DNA from: Ophioceras dolichostomum
Lineage: Eukaryota > Ascomycota > Sordariomycetes > Magnaporthales > Ophioceraceae
Direction of reading: 5' to 3'
NCBI GenBank assembly: GCA_003049485.1
Contig: PYST01000148.1
Span: forward strand, 49,783 to 93,820
Length of the DNA: 44,038 nucleotides
Shown: piece by piece, positions 1 through 12,478 of the stretch
How positions within the stretch are numbered: position 1 is the first letter of the stretch
Layout: every line of letters starts with the position of its first letter
Notes under the pieces: generated by a model
Told to the model about the DNA's origin: nothing
Seen by the model: the letters and a program-made list of their open reading frames with translations, nothing else
The model's database searches: none
Made by a program: the position numbers and the translations under genes

Positions 1-43
<43 letters not shown>
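1..43. repeat. Homopolymer run of 43 G
   Basis: The first 43 bases are all G and then change abruptly to ordinary sequence. A perfect G run this long is rare in fungal DNA and sits exactly at the window edge. It may be a contig-end or gap artefact, or a real G tract. There is no TTAGGG telomere repeat next to it. Confidence 0.9.
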
Positions 44-44
<1 letters not shown>

Positions 45-3000
45 GACGGGCAGAGACAGGGAATTAGGATACGCCTGCCCCGGGCGGCGGGCGGCGGGTG
101 CGGGCGGAGGAGGAGGAGGAATGTTTAGGGAGGTGCCGGTTGGAGTTGCGATGTGAGTGCTAGTGCGGGCGGTTGTGGCGTGTGACAGATAGTCTAGCTT
201 GGTGCTTGTCTCTGCCTCACAGCCACCAGTCGCCGACCAGCTTGGTGGGGCGGGCAGGTAGCGACAGGCCAGGCAGGAAGTGACACGAGGAAAAAGTCTG
301 CACGAGTGCGCCTATATGCACGACCTGTCTCGCTTTCTTCCCCCTCTTGCTTTGTTGTTTGGTTGCTAGGTTGCCTGTGTGCGTGTGTGCGGGTGTGCTT
401 GTGTCGCTCGATGTGCGTAGCTTCCAACGTCCTGCCGGGGCGCCAATGTCAAAGTCAGGTTAGGGCGTCTGTCTACTCGCCTGAGTATGCCGTCGATGTG
501 TGTATGCGTGAGTGTGAGTGGCAGCTGTTGGCGTGCAGAACAGAGAGTGTGTGTCGCGTCCGCGTTAGGTTTGACTTTCTCGGACGACCAGCTGATGGCT
601 CCGTCACTGGAAAGGAATAGAGGCACACACACATGCAGAACGTGAGTGCCAAGAAACGGGGAATAACACAATCCAGTGAGGGATCCAGTGAGGGTTGGGT
701 AAAATCGATGGCGGCGGTGAGGGCAATTCTTCAACGAAAAGCGGAGAGCGGAGAGCGGAGAAAGGGAGAGGGGATTGGGTGGGAAAGGAAGATGTTGGAC
801 AACAGGATATGCCAGACACGGGCGGAGGAGGGAAGGGAGGAGGTCAAAACCCCAAAGATGGAGGCGGGGAAAAGAGGAGAAAGCCGTCGGTAGTAGTCGG
901 GCGAGACAAGGAGTGGCCGGACACAAGGCTTAGGAAGGTAAGAAGTGGTTGTTGTAAGGTTGGGGGAGTGGGAGGTGTCAGGGGAGTCAGCGAAGTCAGC
1001 GAAGTAGGTGAGGGAAGCCGAGAAAGTCGCAGTACGTCTGGCCACGCGGAGCCAGCGGATGTCGGCTTGTCCACGAGACTTTCTCAGATCGTCCGAGACT
1101 TTCTCCCCTTGCGTAATAGTTGTTACTCTTAATAACAGATTCGCCAGTAGATCAACAACACCCTCCGGTGCATACCCCGGGGAACCCTGTCCGGGAGGAC
1201 GCGGGACCTCGAGAATAAAAATCGATAGCTCTGTCACTCCGAAGTCCTGACAGGGTCCAAGGTCGCCAGCGGGATGTTGCAGGTCAGTGCTTGCAGAACT
1301 AACGCATGAGAGAAGGACCGTCCGTCCCTGCGCGTCTACTTCCGTGCCAGTCCTGCACTGAAGCAGATCCGTATAGGTAGGTGCTTTAGTTAGGTACAAG
1401 CCTACCTAGCTAGATAGATTGAATGCGAGGGGAGGTGGTGTGCGTGCGCCGCGTTGGGCCCTTCTTGGTGTACGTAGGAGGCCTTGGGCAGGAATGGATG
1501 GATGGATGGACGGATGGTCAGACTGACTGGCTGGAGGAGAATGGGACGTGCCTCAGGATCGGGGAAGACTCGAATCGACTCGACACGGCTGGACTCGACT
1601 GTTGCGACTGACTGGGTGCAACTTTGTACGAGTTATTCCGCAAACGTGGGACGGAGAAAAAAAAAGGCAAATGGACAAGGCAACGTTCCGTGACGCGACG
1701 ATAGTGTGTTTGGCAAGTCGTCCGAGGTTGAACGAGTGACTGAATCTGCGTCTCTGTGCGTTTGGTTTGCTGGTTGGTGCTCGCGCTTGCCCCAGACGGC
1801 GCTCGGCATGCACTCCAACCCACCAAAAGACTGCAGTTTGGACACGGTCCATCGTGTCCACCCCCTTTATCCCCACACACCTCATTTTGACAATTGTGGG
1901 GGAGACGAGGCCAATCATCCGTACCGCAAACCGCGCCGCCCCAAGCCAGCTGCCAGCTTGGGCTTGGGGAACTCGCACACTCCTTCGTGTCTGCAAGAGG
2001 CACGATAACCATGGAACCTCGGGCTAGGTTGCATGTACTATCTTACCAAGGCAGTAGGCATAGGCATGAGCAAGAAAAGACTCATTTCCGGAATACCGGA
2101 CGCATCTTGGGCTTGTTGTTCCTTAGCCCTGACCCATGTGGAAAGGAAGGCCCTTGTCGCTCGGGGTAAGAAGTGGGCAGTTTGTGTCTCAAGCGTGAGA
2201 AACAAAAGGAGGGGGAAATACGGACGAGAACCGACCATGCATACACCGTTCATCCATTGCTCTACCTACCTGCTCAGATAAAGCTGTATCGCCATTTATC
2301 CTCATGTGCCATATCAACACATATTTCTCCGAGGAATAATAATCGCGGCAGACTTGTACTGAAAAAAATCAAGACAGAATCTCGGTTCATGTGTGGAGAG
2401 AGCGGGGAGAGCTCACACACGAACCCGTTGGAGAACCTGGGGGAAAGAGACCAAAAGCTGGAGAAATGCTTGGGTGGAATGCGGAGAAAAGGAGGGCGGA
2501 GAGGGTGGAGGGCGGCAGAGGAGACTGGAGCTCCGGACCACGCTCCAAAGATTCGATTACCTAAGAAGTATTGATCCACCAGACTTACCGCCCTTCCTTG
2601 AGGTGGTCGAAAAGCAGTCTGGTATCGCATATGAATCGAGCATCAGTCTCATCAGATACGGAAGACTCTTGGAAAAAGGAGGAAGAAAAGAGCCCACCCA
2701 TGATGCAACGGCTCCGAGATCTCGCGGCATCGCCCGGCCCCGCAAAACACCATTTGAGCCTGCACCCGCCTGCAATATCCGCATCTGTATTAGTCCTGTG
2801 CAAACGGAGGTATTCTATCCCTCCCGTCGACTAGCGAAAGAAAAACAAAAAAACACAAACAGCCTTCTTCCCGAACGAAAAGCCTGGCCCTCTCTCTCGC
2901 AGAATAGGCAAAATGCTGCCCGAACTTTCCCCACAAACTCGCTTGACTCCGCTTTCGATGCCGCGGGGTCCCCTTCCTGTTTTTGTACGACGATTTCCTG

Positions 3001-5951
3001 GAGTGGAAGGGAAATTCCCGGCAGGGATGATACGATGTTGGGAAAGAGATCAATGATAAGTACAAACTTAGTTCGTACTTTCGCGTTCGTGGTAGGTGTC
3101 ACAAAGCCAACCGCTTCTTCGCTCCGAACAGTCAGTCCAGCATGGGATCCATTCGAACAACAACCTTATACACGGGACAGCACCACAGCGAGCCAGACCA
3201 GAATCAATGCACTCCATCTTCCGGGGCGCGTCCTGATATCGTCATATGAATCGGGGCTTATGCCTGGCTGGCTGGCAACTACCGACCCTTCTCTCCCCTT
3301 TTAGCCCCTCCTCCTTCTGTCGCCTTCCCCTCCAGATCCGTTCCAAGGATCATAAACGCCGCCGCGTGCGAAATGCGAAATGCGAAATGAGCCTGTCGGG
3401 CATAGTTCAAGCACAAGCTTAACGGCGCGGGGATATCACCTAATGAGGGGTCACTTCTGCCTGGTGCCCTCGAGACGAAGATGCCTACACATACCTCCCT
3501 TTTTGCATTTGATCCTTCCTTTGCTGGCTTGACTTCTGACTGAAAGAAGCAACCATGGAAAAAGCGACATGAGAAGTTGCCGTTTTAACACGGGAAGGAT
3601 CTTGACAGCACCCATTTGAGAAAGAAACCAAGGCCCGGAGGATGCAGATGCGATCTGAGGCTCTTCTTTCGGCCAAATTTGACATCAAGGAAGGGGGGAT
3701 CTCGCCGCCAAGCCCCCTGAATCGCGCCGACTGCCTTACCGGCCTTCCCCGCCAGGGCAGGTGCCAGGGGCACGCCAGCCTCACGGCTCCCTGTGGCCCG
3801 TGTTGCCGCCCGGCCATGTGATGGGCGGTGATCTTTGCACTTGCATGTGCTCCATTGAGTGCGAGAAATGGAATCTCCCGAAATTATCGTCGTTCACGAC
3901 TCTCCAGCTACGGCAGAGCAAAGTACCTAACCACGGACAAGAAGCCGAGCCAAGGATGCCAGGGCACTCGTCTCTTCTGTCTCTGAAGAAGACCGGAGAA
4001 TCATTGTCGATCGAGAATTGATGATGCGCGCGCCGGTCCGATCGTCAACGCTTGCTGCTCACATGTTCAACACCCAGCTTGTTTCGTCAACGTCGAGTCC
4101 AGTCCAGTCAGCCGGGTTCGATCTCGCGACCAATTTTTTTTTCCAAGACAAACCACGAGAGGAACCCCAAGGATTCCCTCAACTCCCCTCCCGTCCTTAC
4201 TAAAAACGCACAGCACCCATGCACCTGATTTTCGCCTGCAAAGAATGCATCGGACGACATGCGCTGTATCGGGGTGGTCCTGCAATCGAAAACACCAAAC
4301 AAAATGGTTCCAAGATCACCTGCAGGCCACTGGGTGGTATTCGGTAGTGCTTCAGGTCCTTGCGAGGCTCCGAGCCTCCTTTTCTCTGCGTCCACTTCCC
4401 TTTTCACGAAAATATTCATCATTCTCACCGCTACCTACCAGTTCGTAATCCAAGGAGAGATGCGCTGTCACATACCGCAGTCGTCTATCTCTTTTCTCAA
4501 GCGGCGGATGACTTTCTCGGATGACTTTCTCTGCATCTCTGCAACCAGTGCATCAGCGCATTTACCCTCGGCGGTATAGATCAAGTATGGATCAAGCATG
4601 GCATGGGACCTGCATGTAACGCTTCTGGACTGGTTACACTGCCTACTGCCTACTGCCTCCCTGCTACCTACCTACCTTACCTGAGCCTTACTTCGCCGGT
4701 GTCATTATTGACAGCGGTTTGTTTGCAAGGACGAAAACGATTCGACAACAACCCCACCCCACATCACGATCTGCTTTTCTTGTCTTCTTTTCTTGTCATG
4801 TTTCTCCTCCCCCTCATCCATCCCTTTCATCTCCCTCTTCCCACCACTAGTCTGTCTTTATTCGACACTTGTGCCAGTCGTCTCCGCTCTCATTGGCGGG
4901 AGAAACTGCCTTTCAGCCGTCACGGGCTGGTCGAAAGCGACAAGGGAAACAAAAATGTTTCGAGATCAAAATATTTCCCCGTGCACGCGCCCGCCCAGCG
5001 GCGCGCTTTGGCGGCTCACAGAAAGCTGCTGGCTGGTTAAATCCAGCCGCCTATCTGAGGTACAGCTAGCAAGGCTAGCCGACGCAAAACCATATTCTCC
5101 CGTATGCAGGGCGCATCTGTTTCCAGTGTTCATACATACACATGCCTCCCGTTCAAACGCCAAATCTCAACGCGGATGCATGCCTGTTGGGCTCGCTTAA
5201 GGGGCGATTTCGCGCCGCGTGGCAAGTCGCAAGTCGGCAGCCCGCCCAAGAAGCCTGGGCGAACCTTGTCATCCCCTTGTCGATGGTGGCGGCTCTTTTT
5301 CCCCTTTCCATCCTGTCACTATTGTATGTCCCTACCCCCGTAGATCCAGATGACCTGTCCATGTCTCACAAATCGCATCCCTCCCATTACCTGAGCGGTG
5401 CCGGGTCGCGTCATCACCCATCATCCCCTAGGCCTCCCGCCTGTCAGTATGTAGGGCCTCTCGGCCACTACTCCTTCATCAGGGGCCGTTCCCCGGATTT
5501 TCTGATTTTCGTCCTGTTTCGCCGATTCTTTCGCCGCCGGTGGAGCTTTTCTTCTGCTGTCTCCTCCTGTCTCTAGAATCCCAAGAACCCCCAAACAGTT
5601 ACGGTATCATTGGTCATTTTACTCGCAGGTCATTTGGTATCTCGCAAGAGGTCCCAGGGAGAGACGTTACCCTCGCGACAAGATCTTGACCACCCCTCCA
5701 TCCCCTGAGTGGCGGCCCATTCCTATCGCCAAACAGGCAGAGCGGGCAGGAACGGGGAACAGGCATGAAAGCCGAACATATATGAGCTAGCGCAAGACGC
5801 GGTTCTCACGATTCCATCACTCCCTGGTCCCTACCTTGTCCAGTTCCCATAAACTTCTCTTCGTTCCTTTTCTTCAGCCCTGCAGAGGCAGAAGACGAAT
5901 TCATCACCACATTTGCTTGCCTCGGACAAGCATCCTCTCGTTCCTTTCATC
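44..5951. other. Intergenic, no supportable gene
   Basis: Many open frames of 60-300 codons occur on both strands, but none gives a protein I recognise. Most are rich in Arg, Ser and Pro, overlap one another, or open only on a GTG or TTG codon (for example the 303-codon frame at 2393-3304). Simple repeats are present: a GGAT tetranucleotide stretch near 1494-1520, repeated GCGAAAT near 3368-3388, and a duplicated ATCCAGTGAGG near 671-692. Several CT-rich tracts (for example 4770-4860) look like fungal leader or promoter sequence. An unspliced non-coding transcript or a fast-evolving intron-containing gene cannot be excluded. Confidence 0.5.
5777..5784 (+). promoter_or_regulatory. Possible TATA element of the GH55 gene
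   Basis: CATATATG lies about 170 bp before the GH55 start codon and is followed by pyrimidine-rich sequence (about 5812-5880) typical of fungal transcription start regions. The distance is compatible with a TATA box plus a 5' leader. The assignment rests on position and composition only. Confidence 0.35.
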
Positions 5952-8819
5952 ATGCGTCCCTTCAGGGGATCACTGCTGCTCCTGGCAGCGACGCTATGGG
6001 CGTCAGTCAGCGCATATTGGATGGGAGACATTGCGCGTAGGTGCTCCTGGTGCTGGGGGTCATCAAGAGGCCATCATATCTGACTAGAGGATCACAACAG
6101 ATCAGGGTGTCGCTCCATTTGCCGAATCTGGGTACAAGGTCTTCCGCAATGTCAAGGACTTCGGTGCTAAAGGTACGTGATGTCTCCCGCCACGTCGTTT
6201 CCTATACACGTAGTCTTTCTGTCTCCTTGCTGACCACGCCAAACACACACAGGTGATGGAGTCACCGACGATACCGCTGCAATCAATGCGGCCTTGCAGT
6301 CTGGGACCCGATGCAACCGCGGCTGCGCATCGACCACGACAACGCCAGCTCTGGTGTACTTTCCTAGTGGGACGTACCTGATCTCGACGTCTTTGCTACC
6401 TCCGTACTTCACAATGATGATCGGCGATGCCGCCAACCCGCCCACGCTCAAGGCCACGGCGAACTTCGCGGGCTTTGGTTTAATCGACGGAAATCCGTAC
6501 TATACGTCCGAGCTTAACTGGATCTCTGTAAACACATTCTACAAGCAGGTGCGCAACTTCGTGATCGACACGACCAACATCCCGCCAGGGACCGCCGCCA
6601 CGGGTATGCACTGGCCCACTTCGCAGGCCACGAGTCTCCAGAACATCGTTTTCCGCATGCCGGTCGGTAACGGAGTCGTGCATGTCGGTCTCTTCATCGA
6701 AAGCGGCAGCGGTGGCTTCCTCTCGGACCTGACCTTCATCGGTGGCGCTGCGGGTGCGTCGATGGGCAACCAGCAGTACACTATGCGGAATCTCATATTC
6801 CGCGACTGTGGGACCGCCATCATTCACTTGTGGGACTGGGGCTGGACCTACCACGGGTTGCAGATCAGCAACTGCGGCATCGGCATTGACATGTCGTCTC
6901 TCACCGACACGGGGTCCCAAAACGTCGGCTCGCTCACGCTGATCGACAGCACTTTCACCAACGTGCCTGTGGGCATCAAGACCGCCTTTTCCAGTACCTC
7001 CACGCCCAAGACTGCCGGCAGCGTGATCCTGGAGAACCTTAACCTCACGAACGTGCTCGCGGTCGTGACAGCCGGCACCAACGGGGCTACCACTGTGCTG
7101 GCCGGCTCGTCTGGCTCCTTCACCGTCGCGGCCTGGGGCCAAGGCCACCGCTATGTGCCCAACGGGCCAAACCGCTTCCAGGGCGCTTTCACCCCGAACA
7201 GTCGCCCATCCGGTCTGCTCTCAGGCTCGCGCTTCTACACCCGCGCCAAGCCGCAGTACGAGGGCCTCGCGGCATCGTCCATTACATCCGCTCGCTCGGC
7301 CGGTGCCCGGGGAGACGGCGTGACAGACGACACGGCCGCGCTCCAGTCCGCCATCACCAACGCCGCGTCGGCCAACAAGGTCCTCTGGCTCGACCACGGC
7401 ATCTACCGCATCACCTCGACCATCGTCATCCCGCCCGGGTCCCGCATCGTCGGCGAGGCCTTCCCCAACATCATGGGCTCCGGCTCCTTCTGGGCCAACA
7501 TGAGCAGCCCGCGCCCCGTGGTCCGCGTGGGCAACTCGACCGGGCAGGCTGGCTTCGTCGAGCTGTCCGACTTCATGGTCACGACGCAAGGGGCTGCGGC
7601 GGGTGCGGTGCTCATCGAGTGGAACCTGGCCGCCGCGTCGGCTGGGGCCGCGCCCAGCGGCATGTGGGACGTCCACACCCGCATCGGCGGCTTCAGGGGC
7701 AGCAACCTCCAGGTGGGCAACTGCCTCAAGACGCCGGGCTCGTCGGCCGTCAACGCCAACTGCATCGCCGCCTACATGGGCATGCACGTCACGCGCGGCG
7801 CCAACAACCTGTACATGGAGAACGTCTGGATCTGGACCGCCGATCACGACATCGACGACCAGGCGCTGACGCAGACTTCAATCTATGCCGGGAGAGGTCT
7901 TCGTGAGTGCTCCCCTATATCATCCAAGAAAACATAAACGAACACAGCAGATTGGCTCATGAAGCTGCAAATCACGTACATGGACGCTGACTCTTTGATT
8001 CCCCCTTGACAACTACAGTGGTCGAGTCGACGGCTGGCAACATCTGGCTCCTGGGCACGGCCTCGGAGCACTTCGTGCTGTACCAGTACCAGTTCATGAA
8101 CACGCAAAACATCTTCGGAGCTCAGTTCCAGACCGAGACGCCGTAAGTTTGACTACCTACTAAGCTGGCATACATCCCATATCTCTTGATTCTACCATCA
8201 TCTCCCTGATTTACGGAATGAGATGGATGGATGGACTGACCTCGAGCTATATTATCATTCATCAGCTACTATCAACCCGTCCCAAGTGCCGTCGTCCCCT
8301 TCCCCGTCAACACCGCCCTGGGCGATCCCGACTTCCAAGCGAACTGCACAAACGTGGCTGGGAACTGCGCCAGCGCCTGGGGCCTCCGTGTGATCAACTC
8401 GAGGAACGTCCTGGTCTACGGAGCGGGGCACTACTCGTTCTTTGACAACTACAGCACAAGTACGCACATATTCTCTTCCACCCTCTTTCGAATATTACGC
8501 TCGATCCATCTACCTGTCTATATCTACCAGCCAGCCTGAGGGCCGCGGCGATAAGACTGAAAAACGCTGGAGTGGTGACGAAGGCAGAACCAGAGAGAGA
8601 ACTAACAGGATTATTTGCCGAAATACAGCCTGCTCAACCGTCGCAGCCGGCGAGAACTGCCAGTCCCGCATCATCGACCTGCAGAACTCCAACCTCACCA
8701 TCTACGGGCTGAACACCATCGGCTCGCTGAGCATGATCGACAGCAACGGCGGGAGCCTGGCGTCGTGGGCTGACAACGTCAACGTCTTCCCTGCGACGAT
8801 CGCTATGTTCAGGAGCTGA
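5952..8819 (+). CDS. Secreted GH55 exo-beta-1,3-glucanase (glucan 1,3-beta-glucosidase)
   Basis: Six exons: 5952-6036, 6101-6172, 6253-7902, 8019-8142, 8266-8459, 8629-8819. They total 2316 nt and encode 771 aa, the usual size of family GH55. All introns are GT-AG, with CTGAC or CTAAC branch sites clear in introns 1, 3, 4 and 5. Residues 1-21 form a signal peptide (MRPFRGSLLLLAATLWASVS then A). The mature protein opens with YWMGDIAHQGVAPFAESGYK, a GH55 N-terminal signature. The pectate-lyase-like motif GAKGDGVTDDTAA occurs near residue 50 and again as GARGDGVTDDTAA near residue 403, matching the two tandem beta-helix domains of GH55. The family releases glucose from the ends of beta-1,3-glucan outside the cell, for cell-wall turnover, nutrition or attack on other fungi. 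I did not assign the catalytic Glu. Confidence 0.93.
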
Positions 8820-9296
8820 TGACGGAGTGATGCTGGACGCTTTCTATCAGAGATTAGGTATATGTGTTTTGCTCATGTAGCTGCAGAATGCACAGTTGCT
8901 GAGTACCTACGTCGGTATACGCCAGGGAGGGTAGAGGTATTTTCCGGGTTCTTCCGTTTCGTTTTGTTGCAAGACAACTAGGTACCTATTACGATAACTT
9001 CACGGGACCGGCATATTTCGTATATCGGTCTAGTTTCAATGTATATATTTTAGCACACTTCTATTCCAAATCCTCTTTCTCGTTTCGCGTATTTGACCCC
9101 CATCAAGCCAGGATGATTCTCGTGCAGCCTAGCACGTTCCGAAGATCAAGGCCCCAGGAGAAACCCGTCGACACGTAGCAGCGCAGGATCAGTTACGCTG
9201 GCTTTCTCGATCCATCGACTGTCGCATTCCCATTCGTAATTCAAAGGCTCGCGTATCGATACTCAGCTGATGGCAAGGGGCATCGGAACCTAGGTA

Positions 9297-9310
9297 CCTA
9301 CCTAGGTAGG
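9297..9310. repeat. Palindrome CCTACCTAGGTAGG, copy 1
   Basis: A perfect 14-bp palindrome, preceded immediately by CCTAGGTA, which shares the ACCTAGGT-type core. The same 14 bp recur at 10333-10346, and related TACCTAGGTA forms occur in other intergenic stretches of the window (13895-13904, about 20015-20038). Confidence 0.8.
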
Positions 9311-10332
9311 CAAGGTCGTTTGGGGCAGGGATACCGGCTTCTGCCGCCTAGTTGAAGATCAGATGAGGTGCGGAATATGATAGACTAAGGATGTCTCCAA
9401 AAACGGGTCACAAGATGTTCGCTGCCGTTAACCCGCCCCACCTTCCCTAACAGAGGCAGCCAAGGTAACGTTGACAGAGCCATCGTGGTATAGAGCGTGG
9501 TAGCTGTCTAGCAACCGGCAGGGAACACCCTCCCGGGCATGTCGGACTATTCAGACTATTCCGGATATAATAGCTGTCGGCTGACTATGATTTCGCCGCA
9601 CATATAAAATCACACAGCGACGCCGGTCTCGGTCTGCTTAGTACTGGACAGGGTAGCAGTGATTTCAGTAGCGTTTTAATTTCGCCCTTTTGTTTTCGTT
9701 AACTGTCTCGGTGTCTTTGATTAGGATGGTCCTCGGTTCCCTGGTTCTAGCACGTGAGCACTTACTACCGCTAGTTGACTCCTGCTCCTCCTGATGTCGT
9801 CCTGTTCAAACCAGAGTAGATTTGAGACCGAATTCGTGGAACCTGGTCCTCAAACGGATTTTCAGCAGTAGTATTCAGAATTCGATAATGCCACCCAGGC
9901 AATTTGAACTCCCCGATAGTAATTACGGCAGAAAACACGTGAAACTTCCCGTGTTCCGAACCACGGACCAGCCGTCTGTTTGTCGAAGAGAGCACAGGCG
10001 GGGCAGACACGGGTGGAGAAAGTCCTGCCGGCCGCGGTGGCGGACGTGAAGTGGAGGATCAACCGATATGAGGAAGGAAGAACACCGGCAGTTTGATGCG
10101 CGCGGCAAGCAAAGCAGCAGCAACCCTGTGGGTTCACGGCACGGGCTGGGGAACGGCCGAGCCATGAAAGGATTTTCGATGTGTACCTTATATGCGGACT
10201 CTCATAATCCAGTAACAGCAGCATCGGCGGCGGCGGCGGCTCGCTCCTTGCTCATATCGAGACGATTTTGATCTTCGTCTGATGTCTGCCTCTGCTCTGC
10301 GTCTGCCAGTCTCCTAGCCTTGCCCACCTTAA

Positions 10333-10346
10333 CCTACCTAGGTAGG
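10333..10346. repeat. Palindrome CCTACCTAGGTAGG, copy 2
   Basis: Identical to the palindrome at 9297-9310, here followed by TACCTAACC. Both copies are intergenic. They could be dispersed miniature repeats or protein-binding sites; the sequence does not decide. Confidence 0.8.
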
Positions 10347-11515
10347 TACCTAACCACTCACCCACCCGCCTTATAAGCCATTAAAGCCAGTAATAATGAA
10401 TCTGACTGGCTGGCCCGCCCTGCGTCGTCCCAAGCGTCCGGCACGGACCAAGAATGAATGGGAACGCTGAGATCGGGCAAGAATTGGCGAGGCCAGTTCT
10501 GCAGTTTTGCCTTGCTGGCCGGCTGCTCACGTGTGATCCTCGAGTGTGCGGGCTGCAGGCTGCAACTGCAGTGGACTTTTTGAAACCTCGCTTCAAGAAG
10601 CGGAAGTGGACCTTGAACTGACTAGGGATGAGCATGGGTGAGGGGAAAGATAAAATGTGATATATACTCGCCGCCATCATCGTTCCCTTCTATTCTAGAA
10701 GACATTGACAAGGGAGTGTGAGGAATAGATGACCTGCTCTCGTCTTCCTTCTTCCCCCACACAGGTTCTGAGGTTCATACGCCGCATCACGGTCCACGTG
10801 TGTTGTCGCGTATGCTGCCAAGGCTGACTTTGTTTTTCTTTGCTGCCTCGATCAGGAAACTAACTTCGAGGGTGCGGTGAGTTGGCATGGCGGGCACAGA
10901 AAGCAAGTGCCTCAAAATGGTGAGATTTTCAAAATTAAGAAATGTGAGAGATCGTAAATCATAATAATACCCTTTGAACCCACAAGTTTCCCCATTCCAG
11001 GTCCAATCCTCCTCTCCAATGATCCCACTGGAAAGATATGCTTACTTCGCTGTGGGTTTGGGCTTGTTTGCTGCTGTGCTGTGCTGTGCCTCTCCCCTCC
11101 TGCTTAGCGCTTACTTTCGTCCCTGGCGGTGGGAAGTCAGTTCCGCCCAAAAAGAGAACACCCACACAGGTTGGGGGTCACCCTGTCCTTCCTTTCTTTC
11201 CTTCTCTCGCCTGACCTTGCCCCTTCTGGAGACCTACTATCCCATTCATACCACAGAATTCCTCCGATGTCCCAACCCAAGCTTCCAGCCCCATCCAATG
11301 ATCCCCCTGTTCCTGATACATAGACCAAATAGAGTAGAATGCTCCTAGTGCGCTTGCCTAGCTGCTCATGGAGTGAGAAGGAAATCTTCCCCAGGAAGAC
11401 TGAATACCTATTAGACAATTACAGAAAAGAGAATAAAGAAAAAGGAGAACGAAAATTATGGGAAAGCCTTCATCCTACAGCATATCTGTCTGTCTGTTTA
11501 GCATTACATCTTCTC

Positions 11516-12478
11516 TCAAGGACTGAAGACATAGTACATGTTGAAGAAGTCGCACATCCTGTCCGCGACCTCCTTCTCGTTCCCCTCGAGCGCGAAGTGC
11601 CCCGCGTCGAGCCAGTGCAGCTCGATGTCCTTCACGTGGCGGCAGTAGGCGCTCGCGCCCGCCTGCACGAAGATGGGGTCGTTGCGCCCCCAGATGGCCA
11701 GGACGGGCACGCCGGACTGGTACAGGTACTGCTGGAACCGGGGGTACATGTCGACGTTGGTGCGGTAGTCGTAGAACAGGTCCAGCTGGATCTCCTTGTT
11801 CCCGGGGCGGTCCAGCAGCGTCTGGTCTAGGTGGTACGGTTCCGGCGGGATGAGCTCCGGCCGGGGGCTCCCGCACGTGTACTGCCACTGCGTGGTGGGG
11901 AACTCCAGCGCGGGCCGCAGCGCGTCGCGGAACTGGGGCGCTCCCCCCGACGCCCAGTACGCCTCGATGGGGTCCCAGAAGGGCCGGCCGAGGCCCTCGA
12001 TGTAGGCGTTGCCGTTCTGGGTCACGACGGCGGACACGGCGGCGGGGCGGCGCATGGCGAAGCGGAAGCCGACGGGGGCGCCGTAGTCGAAGACGTAGAG
12101 GACGAAGCGGCGCAGGCGGAGCCCGTCGACGAAGGCCTCGAACGTGCGGGCCAGGTTGGCGAACGTGTAGACATAGCCCCGCGAGGGGGGCACCTCGGTG
12201 AAGCCGAAGCCGGGCAGGTCGGGGGCCACGACGCGGTAGCCGGCCGCGACGAGGTGGGGGATCAGGTTGCGGAACATGAAGGATGAGCTGGGGAAGCCGT
12301 GGAGGAGGACGACGGTTGGCGATTCGGGGTCGGTCGGGCCCGCGTGGCGGTAGAAGACCCGCATGCCGTCCACGGCGATGGACGACTGCCAGACCGGCGG
12401 AGACACCTGGACGGGGGGTACCTCCTCGTTGTCCATTTTGTGTTTTCGTGAACTCTTCTTGTGATGATGATGAGGCAT
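11516..12478 (-). CDS. Alpha/beta hydrolase (epoxide hydrolase / haloalkane dehalogenase type)
   Basis: Single-exon gene, 320 aa from the first ATG (12478). The frame stays open to 12493, but that codon is GTG. A second ATG at 12436 has an equally good context (ACAAAATGG) and would give 306 aa, removing a His- and Lys-rich leader (HHHHKKSSRKHK). Numbering from 12478: oxyanion-hole HGFP at about 60-63, nucleophile Asp131 in VFDYGAPVG, acid Asp267 in GRNDPIF, and catalytic His294 in DAGHFALEG. An Asp nucleophile rather than Ser places it with epoxide hydrolases and haloalkane dehalogenases rather than esterases. No signal peptide is visible, so it is probably cytosolic. The substrate cannot be told from sequence. 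It stands alone, with a TATA-like element about 135 bp upstream. Confidence 0.9.
   Translation of the reverse strand: MPHHHHKKSSRKHKMDNEEVPPVQVSPPVWQSSIAVDGMRVFYRHAGPTDPESPTVVLLHGFPSSSFMFRNLIPHLVAAGYRVVAPDLPGFGFTEVPPSRGYVYTFANLARTFEAFVDGLRLRRFVLYVFDYGAPVGFRFAMRRPAAVSAVVTQNGNAYIEGLGRPFWDPIEAYWASGGAPQFRDALRPALEFPTTQWQYTCGSPRPELIPPEPYHLDQTLLDRPGNKEIQLDLFYDYRTNVDMYPRFQQYLYQSGVPVLAIWGRNDPIFVQAGASAYCRHVKDIELHWLDAGHFALEGNEKEVADRMCDFFNMYYVFSP

Larger units (their letters stand above)
8820..11515. other. Intergenic between GH55 gene and hydrolase
   Basis: I see no gene here. The first 300 bp are AT-rich and probably hold the GH55 3' UTR and polyadenylation region (ATGTATATATTTT near 9038-9050). Two copies of the perfect palindrome CCTACCTAGGTAGG lie at 9297-9310 and 10333-10346. 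The 9771-10250 stretch has overlapping short frames without recognisable products. Confidence 0.5.

Noticed and set aside
731..1399. 222-codon open frame on the minus strand
   Set aside because: No recognisable motif; Ser/Pro/Leu-rich as expected from reading purine-rich repeats backwards.
2393..3304. 303-codon open frame on the plus strand
   Set aside because: It opens on GTG, has mixed composition with no recognisable domain, and overlaps several equally open frames on the other strand.
4105..4135. GGGTTCGATCTC resembling a tRNA B box
   Set aside because: No matching A box, acceptor stem or anticodon arm can be folded around it.
11339..12286. Long plus-strand frames opposite the alpha/beta hydrolase
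   Set aside because: They are GC-rich shadow frames of the real minus-strand gene and lack any motif.
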